64,000 nucleotides of DNA from Herbaspirillum sp. GW103 (GCF_000261365.1 NZ_AJVC01000001.1:62001-126000); one strand, 5' to 3'; shown: positions 26,862-35,853, counted from the first letter of the stretch. Translations and numbers: made by a program. The notes: generated by a model from the letters alone, not told the origin.

Positions 26862-28481
26862 ATGCCAGACCAATACCCGCCAGCCGACCACAGCCGTCGC
26901 CGCTTCCTGCGCGACAGCGCACTGACCACGGTGGCCGCCGCCACCACCTTGAGCGCCCCGGCCGCCTTTTCCGCCGCACCGGCCATCATCACCTCCGAAC
27001 GCCTGCGCCCGCAATTGCCCGGCGGCGTCATGAGCGGCGATGTCACGCGTGACAGTGCCATGCTCTGGGCGCGTACCGATCGCAATGCGCGCCTGCTGGT
27101 CGAGTATTCCACCCGCGAGAACTTCAGCAATCCCGTGCGCATCGTCGGCCCTACCGCGCTGGCACGCGAGGACTACACCGCGCGCGTGGACCTGCGTGGC
27201 CTGCCGGCCGGCGAACGCATCTACTATCGCGTGCGCTTCCAGGACCTGCAGCATGAATCGGCCCTGAGCGAAACGCTGACCGGCAGCCTCATGCTGCCTG
27301 CCTCTGCACATGGCCAGGCGCGCGACATCACCTTCGCCTTCTCGGGCGACGAAGCCGGGCAGGGCTGGGGCATCAATGAGCAGTGGGGCGGTTATCGCGT
27401 TTATGAAAGCATGCGCCGTTTCCGCCCGGATTTCTTCATCCACTCGGGCGACCAGATCTATGCCGATGGCCCCATCCAGGCCGAAGTGAAGCTGGAGGAC
27501 GGAACACTGTGGCGCAACGTGGTCACCGAAGCCAAGTCCAAGGTCGCGCAGACGCTGGACGACTATCGCGGCAACTTCGCCTACAACATGCTGGACGCCA
27601 ACAAGCGCCGCTTCGCCGCCGAGGTGCCCTTCCTGGTGCAGTGGGATGATCACGAAGTGCGCAACAACTGGTATCCCGGCCAGGTGATCGGTGCGGCCGA
27701 AAAGCGCTACGACGAACGCAACATCGACGTGCTGGCGGCCCGCGCGCGCCAGGCCATGTTCGAACACAATCCCTTCCGCATCGACAGCGCCGATCCTTTC
27801 CGCATCTATCGCGCCTTCAATCACGGGCCCCTGCTGGAGGTGTTCATGCTGGACGAGCGCAGCTATCGCGGCCGCAATTCTCCCAACCGCCAGAAGGGCG
27901 GCCACGACGCCGACTTCCTTGGCCCCGAGCAGATGCGCTGGATCAAGCAGGCGCTGCTGCGTTCGCGCTCGACCTGGAAGCTCATCGCCAGCGATATGCC
28001 ACTGTCGATCGTGGTGCCGGACCTGAACCCGGATGTGCCCAAGGGAACCTTCGAGGCCTGGGCCAATGCCGACAACGGCAAGCCCTCCGGACGCGAGCTG
28101 GAGGTGGCCGAACTGCTGCGCTTCATCAAGCAGCACGACATCAAGAACGTGGTGTGGGTGACGGCCGACGTGCACTACGCCTCGGCTACGCACTATGCGC
28201 CCGAGCGTGCGCAGTTCACCGACTTCAAGCCCTTCTGGGAATTCGTCGGTGGCCCGATCAATGCCGGTACCTTCGGGCCGGGCGAGATCGATCGTACCTT
28301 CGGTCCGGACGTGCGCTTCGTCAGCATCCCGGCGGACATGAAGCAGAACCGCTCGCCGGCCGAGCTGCTGCAGTTCTTCGGTATCGGCAAGATCGACGCC
28401 AAGAGCAAGACCCTCACCGTCACGCTGCACAACACCGACGGCAAGGAAATCTACAAGGTGGAATTGCCGCCCGAGGCCTGA
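26862..28481 (+). CDS. phoD: Tat-exported alkaline phosphatase D (PhoD family)
   Basis: A 539-residue protein with a Tat signal (SRRRFLRD followed by a hydrophobic stretch ending in AFSAAPA), an N-terminal PhoD_N beta domain (about 45-150) and a metallophosphatase domain with SGDQIYADG, WDDHEVRNNW, a DMPLSIVVPD segment and TADVHY. These are the Fe-Ca centre residues of PhoD enzymes, which release phosphate from mono- and diesters in the periplasm. AGGAG precedes the ATG at 26862; the frame is open further up but without conserved sequence. It converges with the iclR gene downstream. Confidence 0.93.
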   Translation: MPDQYPPADHSRRRFLRDSALTTVAAATTLSAPAAFSAAPAIITSERLRPQLPGGVMSGDVTRDSAMLWARTDRNARLLVEYSTRENFSNPVRIVGPTALAREDYTARVDLRGLPAGERIYYRVRFQDLQHESALSETLTGSLMLPASAHGQARDITFAFSGDEAGQGWGINEQWGGYRVYESMRRFRPDFFIHSGDQIYADGPIQAEVKLEDGTLWRNVVTEAKSKVAQTLDDYRGNFAYNMLDANKRRFAAEVPFLVQWDDHEVRNNWYPGQVIGAAEKRYDERNIDVLAARARQAMFEHNPFRIDSADPFRIYRAFNHGPLLEVFMLDERSYRGRNSPNRQKGGHDADFLGPEQMRWIKQALLRSRSTWKLIASDMPLSIVVPDLNPDVPKGTFEAWANADNGKPSGRELEVAELLRFIKQHDIKNVVWVTADVHYASATHYAPERAQFTDFKPFWEFVGGPINAGTFGPGEIDRTFGPDVRFVSIPADMKQNRSPAELLQFFGIGKIDAKSKTLTVTLHNTDGKEIYKVELPPEA

Positions 28482-28517
28482 TCGCCTGCGGACAGTGCGG
28501 CAAGAAACGGACCGGAC

Positions 28518-29315
28518 TCAGCCCGGTCCGGCAAGCTTGCGCGAGATGTTCGCGCAAGCTTGCAGCAGCGGCATCACATAGGCCTGCTGCGCATCGGGCA
28601 GGCGGCGATACAGCGGAATGCTCACGCTCACGCAGGCCACCGGTACGCCATCAGCACCGATGATGGCCGCGCCATAACAAAAAATCTGGGCTTCGTTCTC
28701 TTCGCGATCTTCGGCATAGCCGCGCGTGCGGGTCTCTTCGACATCGGCAAGCAGGGCCTCCAGCGTGGTGTGCGTGTTGGCCGTGAAGGCTTGCAGATGC
28801 AGCGCGCGCATCAGGCGCTCGCGCTGCGCTTGTTCCAGTGCGGCCAGGTAGGCTTTGCCCACTGAACTCGAATACAAGGTCACGCGCGTACCGATGCGCG
28901 AATCCATGCGCACGGCTTGCGGGCTTTCCAGTTTCTCGATGTAGACCATGCTGTGGTCGCTGGGCACGGCCAGGTGCACGGTCTCGCGCGTGATGTCGCG
29001 CAGCTGGCGCAACGGCTCGATGGCCGTGGTGCGGATGTCGCTGCGGTCCCAGGCACGGCTGGCCAGATGGATCAGGCGCGGCCCCACTTCATATTGCTTG
29101 CTGCGCGGGTTCTCCACCACCATGCCCTCGGCCATGAGCGCGCCGAGGATGCGATAGACCGTGGGGCGCGGATAGCCCGACAGCGCAGCCAGCTGCGCGA
29201 TGGAGAGCGGCGCTTCCTGGTCGGCGATGAGCTGCAGCACCGCCATGAACTTGGAGAAGGCGGCCGTGCCTGCAATCTTGTTGGCGTCGTCGGGTTGTTG
29301 GTCTTTGTCGGGCAT
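28518..29315 (-). CDS. IclR-family regulator of the cupin/SDR/MFS cluster
   Basis: A 265-residue IclR protein: winged helix at about residues 15-80 (KFMAVLQLIADQEAPLSI, RPTVYRILGAL) and an effector domain with YIEKLESPQAVRM and SSVGKAYLA, and C-terminal ACVSVSIPLYR. It is the last gene of a minus-strand catabolic cluster, separated from the SDR before it by a terminator, so it probably has its own promoter. It is the obvious candidate to bind the repeated element at 33158-33205. Confidence 0.92.
   Translation of the reverse strand: MPDKDQQPDDANKIAGTAAFSKFMAVLQLIADQEAPLSIAQLAALSGYPRPTVYRILGALMAEGMVVENPRSKQYEVGPRLIHLASRAWDRSDIRTTAIEPLRQLRDITRETVHLAVPSDHSMVYIEKLESPQAVRMDSRIGTRVTLYSSSVGKAYLAALEQAQRERLMRALHLQAFTANTHTTLEALLADVEETRTRGYAEDREENEAQIFCYGAAIIGADGVPVACVSVSIPLYRRLPDAQQAYVMPLLQACANISRKLAGPG
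28531..28563. repeat. 14-bp perfect inverted repeat inside the 3-prime end of iclR
   Basis: GCAAGCTTGCGCGA and its exact complement flank a five-base centre (28545-28549). It is preceded by a second stem, CGGACCGG/CCGGTCCG (28508-28530). Together these lie at the convergent junction of phoD and iclR, partly in iclR coding sequence. No T run follows, so this is not a classic terminator, but it may halt or stabilise either transcript. Confidence 0.75.
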
Positions 29316-29419
29316 GAGCGGTGCAGGAAACGGTACGGGGATCGGACCAGGAGACGGACCACATGCTGGTACGGAATGGGTTGCCGGATTCCGGCCAGAT
29401 TATAGCCGAGCCCGTTTGC

Positions 29420-29452
29420 AAAAAATCCCGCGCCGTCTGGAGCCGGCGCGGG
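29420..29452 (-). terminator. Terminator after SDR gene
   Basis: On the minus strand CCCGCGCC/GGCGCGGG forms an eight-pair stem followed by ATTTTTT. It lies 36 bases past the stop of the SDR gene (29488) and before iclR. Confidence 0.85.
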
Positions 29453-29487
29453 CAAATGGCATTGCACGTGAAAGCGTTGCGGTGGTG

Positions 29488-30213
29488 TCAGGCCACCAGA
29501 TAGCCGCCATCGACCGGCACGATGGCGCCGGTCATGAAGGAGGCCGCGGGTGAACACAGGAAAGCAACCACCTGGCCGATGTCTTCCGGCTTGCCCCAGC
29601 GGCCCAGCGGTGTGCGCGCCAGGATTGGCCCGGCGCGTACGGGATCGTCCTGCAGGGCTTGTGTGAGCGGGGTGGCGATCCAGCCCGGCGCCACTGCATT
29701 GACGCGGATGCCGTCGGCCGCATAGGCAATGGCCAGCGACTTGGTCAGCTGCGCCACGCCGCCCTTGCTGGCGCTGTAGCCCGGTACCAGTCCGCCGCCG
29801 AAGAAGCTGAGCATGGAGGCAGTATTGACGATGCAGCCCCCGGACTGCTTGAGCAGTTCGCGGCTGGCAGCACAGACGCGCATGGTGCCGGTGAGGTTGA
29901 CCGCGATGACCTGCTCGAAGACCTCGGTCTCCAGCTCTTCCCCGCGCTTGATGATGCCGGCGCAGTTGACCACGATATCGAGTTGCGTGAGGCCGGCGAG
30001 CACCGCGCGCACGCTGTCTTCGCCGGCCACGTTCATCTCCGCCAGGGTGATGCCGCTGCCCTCGAATGGCTCATGCGCCAAGGGCGGCAGGCCGGCAGCA
30101 ATGACGCTTGCACCCAGTGCGGCGAGCTGGCGTGCGACGGCCGCGCCTATGCCTTGGGTGCCGCCGGTGACGAGGGCGGTCTTGCCCCGGAGCAGGTCGG
30201 GAATGAAGCTCAT
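29488..30213 (-). CDS. Short-chain dehydrogenase/reductase (catabolic cluster)
   Basis: A 241-residue SDR with TGGTQGIG cofactor motif, NCAG in place of NNAG, catalytic Ser in NTASMLSF, and YSASK. It ends in GAIVPVDGGYLVA, typical of the gluconate/galactitol-type SDRs. The start at 30213 (MSFIPDLL) has AAGGA upstream. It lies 95 bases after the MFS gene on the same strand. It probably oxidises an intermediate of a sugar-acid or hydroxy-acid imported by that transporter. Confidence 0.9.
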   Translation of the reverse strand: MSFIPDLLRGKTALVTGGTQGIGAAVARQLAALGASVIAAGLPPLAHEPFEGSGITLAEMNVAGEDSVRAVLAGLTQLDIVVNCAGIIKRGEELETEVFEQVIAVNLTGTMRVCAASRELLKQSGGCIVNTASMLSFFGGGLVPGYSASKGGVAQLTKSLAIAYAADGIRVNAVAPGWIATPLTQALQDDPVRAGPILARTPLGRWGKPEDIGQVVAFLCSPAASFMTGAIVPVDGGYLVA

Positions 30214-30308
30214 GAAGGTTCCTTCTTGTGAGTGGCAGGAGACTGGCTGGATGCCGCTACCCAAGGGCGGCGGCATCGGGTCAGGCTACTGACGAGTGAA
30301 GTTTTGCC

Positions 30309-31598
30309 TCAGGCGGCGTGTGCCTCGATCGGCTTGTCTACCACGAACATGTAGACCAGCGCGGCGGCGAAGGCCACGGCGGCACTGATCAGGAGGGCAT
30401 TGACGAAGGAGTGGGTCTGGTCCACCACCACGCCCGTGATGACCGGTGCCAGCGAGCCGCCGAGATAGCCGCCGAAGTTCTGCATGCTGCCCAGCGAAGC
30501 CACCAGGCGCCGCGGAATGGCCACCGAAACCAGCGCCCAGGCGCCACCGGAAGCCATGTTCACGAAGGCCATGGCCAGCGAGATGTAGACGATGGCCATG
30601 GTGGTGCTGGGCGTATAGGCGGCCGGAATGGTGAAGGCGCCGGCGCCGATCAGGCCCGCGCAGATCGGCCACTTGCGGCTGCGGATGGCAGGCATGCCGC
30701 GCTTCATCAGGCCATCGGCAATGTAGCCCGATGAGAGCATGCCGAGCGTGCCGAAGATGTAGGGAATCACCACCACCCAGCCGGTGCGGGCGATGGAGAG
30801 ATGGCGTTCATGTTCCAGGTAGGCGGGCAGCCAGGTGAGGTACAGCCACACCATGTAGATCACGCCCATGAAGCCGAACAGCATGCCCCAGGTGGTGCGA
30901 TAGGTGAAGAGGCTCTTCCATTCTGACCAGCTCAGTTTGGCATTGGCGTTGGGCTCGTTGTCATGGTCGTCGGCCAGGTACAGCACCTCGGAGGGCGTGA
31001 GCTGGACTTCGTTGCGATTCCGGTAAAACAGGTACCAGCCCACCGACACCGCGATACCCATCACGCCCATGATGACGAACATCATGCGCCAGCCGAAGGA
31101 GAGCATCAGGATCGTGAGGATGGGCGGCGCCAGCGCCGGACCGATGGTGGAGGAGGCCACGAAAATGCCGGTCGGCCCGCCGCGCTCGCGCATGGCAAAC
31201 CATTCCGAGACCACCTTGGCACCGGCCGGGAATTGCGGTGCCTCACCCAGGCCGAGGAACACCCGCGCCACCAGGAACTGCTGCAGGCTGCTCACGAAGC
31301 CGCCCGCCAGCTGTGCCACCGACCACACGAACATGCCCGCCCCCAGCATCACGCGTGCGCCGAACTTGTCGAGCATGGCGCCGATGGGCAATTGCGAGAA
31401 GGCATAGGCCAGCGAGAAGGCCGACAGCAACAGGCCCATCTGCGAGGCCGACAGGTTGAGTTCCTGGCTCACCGAGTGATTGGCGATGGACAGCGTGCTG
31501 CGGTCGAGGTAGTTGACGATGCCTGCCAGCATCAGGAAGCTCAGTGCGACTACCTGTATGCGTTTGAGCCGGGGGCTCTTTTCCTTTTGGACTTCCAT
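30309..31598 (-). CDS. MFS transporter, anion:cation symporter type
   Basis: A 429-residue protein with twelve hydrophobic segments and the ACS-family signatures LDRSTLSIANH, LPIGAMLDKFGAR and WFAMRERGGPTGIF. This family (ExuT, GudP and DgoT types) imports sugar acids and aromatic acids with protons. The start is at 31598 (MEVQKEKSPRL); an in-frame extension upstream is rich in Arg and Pro and is not coding in character. Its neighbours are SDR genes on both sides, fitting uptake of an organic acid that is then oxidised. Confidence 0.9.
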   Translation of the reverse strand: MEVQKEKSPRLKRIQVVALSFLMLAGIVNYLDRSTLSIANHSVSQELNLSASQMGLLLSAFSLAYAFSQLPIGAMLDKFGARVMLGAGMFVWSVAQLAGGFVSSLQQFLVARVFLGLGEAPQFPAGAKVVSEWFAMRERGGPTGIFVASSTIGPALAPPILTILMLSFGWRMMFVIMGVMGIAVSVGWYLFYRNRNEVQLTPSEVLYLADDHDNEPNANAKLSWSEWKSLFTYRTTWGMLFGFMGVIYMVWLYLTWLPAYLEHERHLSIARTGWVVVIPYIFGTLGMLSSGYIADGLMKRGMPAIRSRKWPICAGLIGAGAFTIPAAYTPSTTMAIVYISLAMAFVNMASGGAWALVSVAIPRRLVASLGSMQNFGGYLGGSLAPVITGVVVDQTHSFVNALLISAAVAFAAALVYMFVVDKPIEAHAA

Positions 31599-31836
31599 GG
31601 TTACGTCTCCAGTGTGAATGATGTGCTGCCATTGGCGTGCTTCGTACCGGCTACGTCTGTCGCGCAGCTCGCTGTCGATGACATGGCCGAAGCTTCTTGC
31701 AAGGATGCGATCCTGAGGACGTTGTGGAGTCCGTCCCCGCGTGTTGCTCTTCCGGCGCTGCCTGGGCTGCTTGTGCCTGCCCAGGCATGCGATCCTTGCT
31801 TGCCCGGATGATTCTGGTGGCCGAGCGGCAAGCTGC

Positions 31837-32571
31837 TCAGTAAGTTGCGCGCCCGCCCGAAAGATCGAACACGGCACCGGTGTTGAAGCTGCAGGACCCG
31901 GAGCACAGCCATGCGCACATGTCGGCGACCTCATCGACCGTGCCCAGGCGACGCATGGGGCTCTTGGCGATCATGGTCTGCACATGCTCCGGCGACATCT
32001 GCTCCAGCAGTGCGGTCTTCACGGCGGCCGGTGCAATGGCGTTGACCAGCACGCCGGTCTCGGCCAGCTCCTTGCCCAAGGACTTGGTCAGCGCCAGGAC
32101 GCCCGCCTTGGCGGCGCTGTAGGCCGAGGCATTGGGCGTGCCTTCCTTGCCGGCCAGCGAGGCGATGTTGACGATGCGTCCGCGCCCGGCTGCGCGCATG
32201 GCCGGCGTCACACTGCGGCAGGCATGGAAGACGCCCAGCAGGTTGACCTGCACGATGCGATGCCATTGGGTAACGTCGTACTCGTCCAGCGGCACGGTAG
32301 GGCCGGCGTAACCGGCGTTGTTGATGAGGAAATCGATGCGCCCGGTGTCGGCCAGCAGTCGCTGTGAGGCCTGCATGACCGCAGCGGCATCGGTGATGTC
32401 GAGGATTTCTTGCCGATAGGGCGAGGCAGCGTCGTGCTGCTGGTCCCAGACGACGACCTGCGCGCCCCCCGCGGCCAGACGTGCGCCGATGGCCGCGCCG
32501 ATGCCGCCATGGCCGCCGGTGACTACGGCCACGCAGTCGCCAAAGTCATGGGAGGCGCGGGAATAAGTCAT
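31837..32571 (-). CDS. Short-chain dehydrogenase/reductase (catabolic cluster)
   Basis: A 244-residue classical SDR: TGGHGGIGAAIG cofactor site, INNAGYAG, NIASLAGKEG with the catalytic Ser, and YSAAK. Two ATG codons are close: 32580 overlaps the previous ribosome site, while 32571 (MTYSRAS) has GAGG nine bases upstream, so 32571 is chosen. The cupin gene ends just before. A gap of about 240 bases follows before the MFS gene. Confidence 0.9.
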   Translation of the reverse strand: MTYSRASHDFGDCVAVVTGGHGGIGAAIGARLAAGGAQVVVWDQQHDAASPYRQEILDITDAAAVMQASQRLLADTGRIDFLINNAGYAGPTVPLDEYDVTQWHRIVQVNLLGVFHACRSVTPAMRAAGRGRIVNIASLAGKEGTPNASAYSAAKAGVLALTKSLGKELAETGVLVNAIAPAAVKTALLEQMSPEHVQTMIAKSPMRRLGTVDEVADMCAWLCSGSCSFNTGAVFDLSGGRATY

Positions 32572-32582
32572 TTCGTGCATCC

Positions 32583-33119
32583 TCAGCGTACGAAGCGATT
32601 GACGTAGTCGCTGCCCAGTCCAACCGCTTCATAGTGCTTGCGGCACATGTCGAGCTTGGTGAAGACGTCCTCATAGCCTTCGAACTTGCCCCAGGGGTCG
32701 CAATAGAACATCACGCCGGTGATGTGGAAGTAGGTGATCATCTCTTCCACGTCTTCAGGCACGTAGAGGGTGTGGGTCTCGCCAGGCGGCTCGAAGACAT
32801 AGCTGCCCTGTTCGGCGATCCATTCGTGTTCCAGATAGCGCCAGCGGCCTTTGAGCACCATGCCATGCACCGGTGCCGGATGACGGTGGCGCGAAAGCAC
32901 GCCGGACTTGCGCACGCGCAGCAGGTTGGTCCAGTAGCCCTGCGAGACATTGAGGCACAGCGGACGGAACCACACGTTCTCCGCCTGCGGCACCCAGATG
33001 CGTTCGTCCTCCGGCACGGCCGGATTGACCACGATCTCCAGCGGCGCTTCCTTCGGGTTGGGGAGCTGGTAGGGCTTCATCTTCAGATCGGCGGGCATGG
33101 GGGTGTCAAGGGTCGTCAT
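32583..33119 (-). CDS. Cupin of the 2,4'-dihydroxyacetophenone dioxygenase type
   Basis: A 178-residue single-domain cupin. Metal-binding motifs are SRHRHPAPVHGMVLKG (His-rich first motif) and EPPGETHTLYV, with a later YFHITGV. This pattern follows the DAD-like dioxygenases, which cleave carbon-carbon bonds in acyl phenols or related compounds with non-haem iron. It is the first gene of the minus-strand cluster and lies directly downstream of the repeated operator. A non-enzymatic or isomerase role is also possible. Confidence 0.82.
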   Translation of the reverse strand: MTTLDTPMPADLKMKPYQLPNPKEAPLEIVVNPAVPEDERIWVPQAENVWFRPLCLNVSQGYWTNLLRVRKSGVLSRHRHPAPVHGMVLKGRWRYLEHEWIAEQGSYVFEPPGETHTLYVPEDVEEMITYFHITGVMFYCDPWGKFEGYEDVFTKLDMCRKHYEAVGLGSDYVNRFVR

Positions 33120-33157
33120 GGGGTCTCCTGTCGTTGTTCTGCTGAATTTGCGTTCTG

Positions 33158-33205
33158 TCCGCTATATGGACAATGCGTTCGCTATATGGTCAATGTCGGC
33201 TATAG
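33158..33205 (-). promoter_or_regulatory. Tandem repeated operator upstream of cupin gene
   Basis: The 18-base sequence T(C/T)CGCTATATGG(A/T)CAATG occurs at 33158-33175 and again at 33178-33195, exactly 20 bases or two helical turns apart, with a partial third copy (GGCTATAG) at 33198-33205. The first copy is itself dyadic (TGTCC, seven bases, GGACA). Tandem sites of this sort are known for IclR-family regulators, so the cluster's own IclR is the likely ligand. Confidence 0.75.
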
Positions 33206-33459
33206 AAGACGATGTGTCAATGGCGGGTCAGGGCAGGTTGGGGCGGCACGAAAGCGAGCTTGGCGTCGGTTTTCCGGTGTTTCGGCAAGCGTGCGAAGCC
33301 GAGCGCACACGGCGCAAGGCGAGCCGGCAAGCTTTGGTGAGGATGCGTGAAAATTATGCGTGGCTGCCGTTCAAGCCAGCCTGCGGGAGAAGGCGGTCGC
33401 ACCGCGAGAATGCCCGCTGTGCTACCAGTGCGGTATCGGGCGATCAGCCGATCCGCCGA

Positions 33460-34371
33460 TCAGTGGGCGTCCGGTGCGGACCAGTGCACCTGGGAGAACG
33501 CTTCGGAAAGAAAGTCCAGCATCGCGCGCACCTTGGCCGGCAGGTGGGCGCGGCTGGGGTAGACCGCATAGATGCCCAGGTCCGGCACGGTGTAGTCGGG
33601 GAGCAGGGGAACCAGCTGCCCGCTGCGCAGGTACTGGTCGATCATGAAGGTTGGCTGGCGTGTGATGCCGATGCCGCCCAGGGCCGCCTGCACGCAGCTG
33701 TCCCCATTGTTGACGTGCATGCGGGCATGGATACGCACGCTCACCGGACCTTCCGGGCCGCTGAACTGCCATTCGTCCTTGCCCTGGTTGTAGCTGTAGC
33801 TGATGATCTGGTGCTGTGCCAGCTCGTGCGGATGATGCGGCGTGCCGTGTTTCTCCAGGTAGGCGGGTGAGGCGCAGATGGGCAGGCTGGTGCTGGTTAG
33901 CTTGCGATGGATCAGCGTGGAATCGGCCAGCCTGGCGATGCGGATCGCCAGATCATAGCCCTCGTCGATGATGTCGACGATGCGGTCCGACAAGGTAATG
34001 TCCAGCTCCACTTCCGGATGCCGGTCCAGGAACATCGGCCATAGCGGTGCCAGGTGCAGGATGCCGAAGGTGACCGGGGCATTGATGCGCAACAGCCCGA
34101 CGGGCTTGGCGCTGCCTGCCGAGAGCAGGTCATCGGCTTCTTCCAGGGCGGTCACGATCTGCTTGCAGCGCTCCAGGTAGAGACTGCCTGCCTCGGTGAG
34201 CGAAAGCCGGCGCGTGGTTCGCTGCATCAGGCGTGACCCGAGGCGTGCCTCCAGTTCCAGTACCGTGCGCGAAACCGCCGCCTTGGAGATGCCCAGTGCA
34301 TCGGCGGCCTTGACGAAGCTGCCGAGCTCGGCCACGGCGATGAAGCATTCGATTTCGCGCAGTTTGTTCAA
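33460..34371 (-). CDS. LysR-family transcriptional regulator
   Basis: A 303-residue LysR protein of the CrgA-like subgroup: helix-turn-helix in the first 60 residues (MNKLREIECFIAVAELGSF, LMQRTTRRLSLTEAG) and an effector domain from about residue 92 (LLRINAPVTFGILHL). It is transcribed in the same direction as the DODA-type dioxygenase and DoxX genes upstream, 51 bases after the dioxygenase stop, so it is probably part of their unit and regulates it. Confidence 0.92.
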   Translation of the reverse strand: MNKLREIECFIAVAELGSFVKAADALGISKAAVSRTVLELEARLGSRLMQRTTRRLSLTEAGSLYLERCKQIVTALEEADDLLSAGSAKPVGLLRINAPVTFGILHLAPLWPMFLDRHPEVELDITLSDRIVDIIDEGYDLAIRIARLADSTLIHRKLTSTSLPICASPAYLEKHGTPHHPHELAQHQIISYSYNQGKDEWQFSGPEGPVSVRIHARMHVNNGDSCVQAALGGIGITRQPTFMIDQYLRSGQLVPLLPDYTVPDLGIYAVYPSRAHLPAKVRAMLDFLSEAFSQVHWSAPDAH

Positions 34372-34422
34372 ATCGTCTTTCCCCGTAATGGCGCCGCGCT
34401 GGCGCCATCGGGAAGACGGGGC

Positions 34423-35280
34423 TCAGGCAGCGGCCGGTAGTTGTGCCAGCAGGCGGGAGCCGGTGCCGAAGGCGAAGGCGTCCATGCGCAGGCTATGATA
34501 CGTGGAACCGCTGTCCAGGTGAACCAGTCGGGTCCAGTCATCGGCCGCGCCCATGGCGAAGAACAGGCTCAGCAGATGTTCGTCGGTGGGATGACTGCGC
34601 ACCGCATGCGGGGCCGTAGTCCGGTAGCCAAACAGAGCCTGCAGATCACCGGCCTGCATGCGTTCGAGGAACCAGTGCAGGAATTCCACCGTATGCGGCG
34701 CGTCGCCGCCATCGGCCTCTGTACGACGCAGTTCGCGCAGGTTGTGCGTGAAGCTGCCCGAGCCGATCAGCAGGATGCCTTCGCTGGCCAGCGGCGCCAG
34801 CAGGCGACCAACCTGGTAGTGATACTCGGGCGGTTGCTGGGATTGCAGCGACAGCTGGATCACCGGCACATCGGCTTGCGGATAGAGATAGCGCAGCGGC
34901 ACCCAGGCCCCGTGATCGAGCCCCCAGCCGCCATCGGTATTGGCTGGCAGTCCGCCCTCGCGCAGGCGTTGCGCCACGTGCTCGGCCAGGGCCGGTGCGC
35001 CTGGGGCCGGGTAATCCAGTTCATAGAGCGCCTGCGGGAAACCGCCGAAATCATGGATCACGCGCGGCTTGCTCTGGTTGCCCACGCGCGGGGTAAAGGT
35101 CTCCCAGTGCGGCGACACCATCACGATGCCACGCGGACGTGGCAGCGTCGCACCGATACTGGCCAGCAGCGGTCCCGTGCGACCCGGTTCGACGGCCAGC
35201 ATGGGCGAGCCGTGCGAGACGAACAGCGAGGGCAGGGGGAAGCTATCGGTGGTGCGGCCTGTGGTGGACACGGTGGACAT
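34423..35280 (-). CDS. DODA-type extradiol aromatic ring-opening dioxygenase
   Basis: A 285-residue protein of the LigB superfamily (E. coli YgiD and plant DOPA dioxygenase type). Metal and catalytic histidines are seen in LFVSHGSPMLA, SPHWE, LDHGAWVPL and SGSFTHNL. It opens catechol rings next to the hydroxyls using Fe or Zn. The start at 35280 (MSTVSTT) has AAGGA upstream; codons further up are not conserved. It is grouped with DoxX and LysR genes, a frequent trio in betaproteobacteria whose natural substrate is not known. Confidence 0.92.
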   Translation of the reverse strand: MSTVSTTGRTTDSFPLPSLFVSHGSPMLAVEPGRTGPLLASIGATLPRPRGIVMVSPHWETFTPRVGNQSKPRVIHDFGGFPQALYELDYPAPGAPALAEHVAQRLREGGLPANTDGGWGLDHGAWVPLRYLYPQADVPVIQLSLQSQQPPEYHYQVGRLLAPLASEGILLIGSGSFTHNLRELRRTEADGGDAPHTVEFLHWFLERMQAGDLQALFGYRTTAPHAVRSHPTDEHLLSLFFAMGAADDWTRLVHLDSGSTYHSLRMDAFAFGTGSRLLAQLPAAA

Positions 35281-35380
35281 GATGATTTCCTTGGAATCCC
35301 GGTAAAGGATATAAAACATTTATAGCATTTGGCTTTTTGCTGCCGTGATGCCTGATTGCTTAGTTGCATTGATGAACCAA

Positions 35381-35398
35381 GCCGGGCACAGGCCCGGC
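35381..35398. repeat. Short GC-rich hairpin downstream of doxX gene
   Basis: GCCGGGC/GCCCGGC forms a seven-pair stem with a four-base ACAG loop between the DoxX stop and the dioxygenase start. It has no T run. It may be a weak pause site or an mRNA-stability element that sets the ratio of the two products. Confidence 0.5.
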
Positions 35399-35439
35399 AT
35401 TGATCGATGCGTGCTGCCCATGTTGCCATCGATGGTGCA

Positions 35440-35853
35440 TCAGCGCTGCGTTTCGCGTTTCAGGGCAAAGGCCCCGTCACCCAGCAGGAACACGGCGATC
35501 AGGCCGACGATCCAGAGTGCCAGGTATTCCCAGCCGCCCTTGGGGTTGGTAAAGAAGAAGCCGGCCTTGCCATGCACCAGCACGATTGCGCCCAGCAGGT
35601 CTGCTGCCAGCGGCAGGGCCAGCCAGCGGCCATAGTAGCCCAGCACCAGCGCGATGCCGCCGATGACTTCCAGTGCCATCACCGGATAGGCGAACCAGCC
35701 CGGCACGCCCAGCGAGGCAAAAAAGCCGGCCGTGCCAGCCGGAGTGAAGACGAAGAGTTTCAGGCCGGCGTGGACCAGGAAGAAAATGCCCATGGTGACG
35801 CGCAGCAGGAAGGCGGCGTAGTCGGCACGGGTGTTGACGGTAACGGTGGTCAT
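35440..35853 (-). CDS. DoxX-family membrane protein
   Basis: A 137-residue protein with four hydrophobic helices and the DoxX features RVTMGIFFLVHAGLKLF and GWFAYPVMALEVIGG. DoxX proteins are small quinone-associated membrane proteins linked to redox or detoxification; the exact role is unsettled. The start is at 35853 (MTTVTVN). It is the first gene of the DoxX, dioxygenase, LysR unit. Confidence 0.9.
   Translation of the reverse strand: MTTVTVNTRADYAAFLLRVTMGIFFLVHAGLKLFVFTPAGTAGFFASLGVPGWFAYPVMALEVIGGIALVLGYYGRWLALPLAADLLGAIVLVHGKAGFFFTNPKGGWEYLALWIVGLIAVFLLGDGAFALKRETQR

Noticed and set aside
26814-28430. A 538-codon minus-strand frame opposite phoD
   Set aside because: PhoD metal motifs and a Tat signal are clear on the plus strand.
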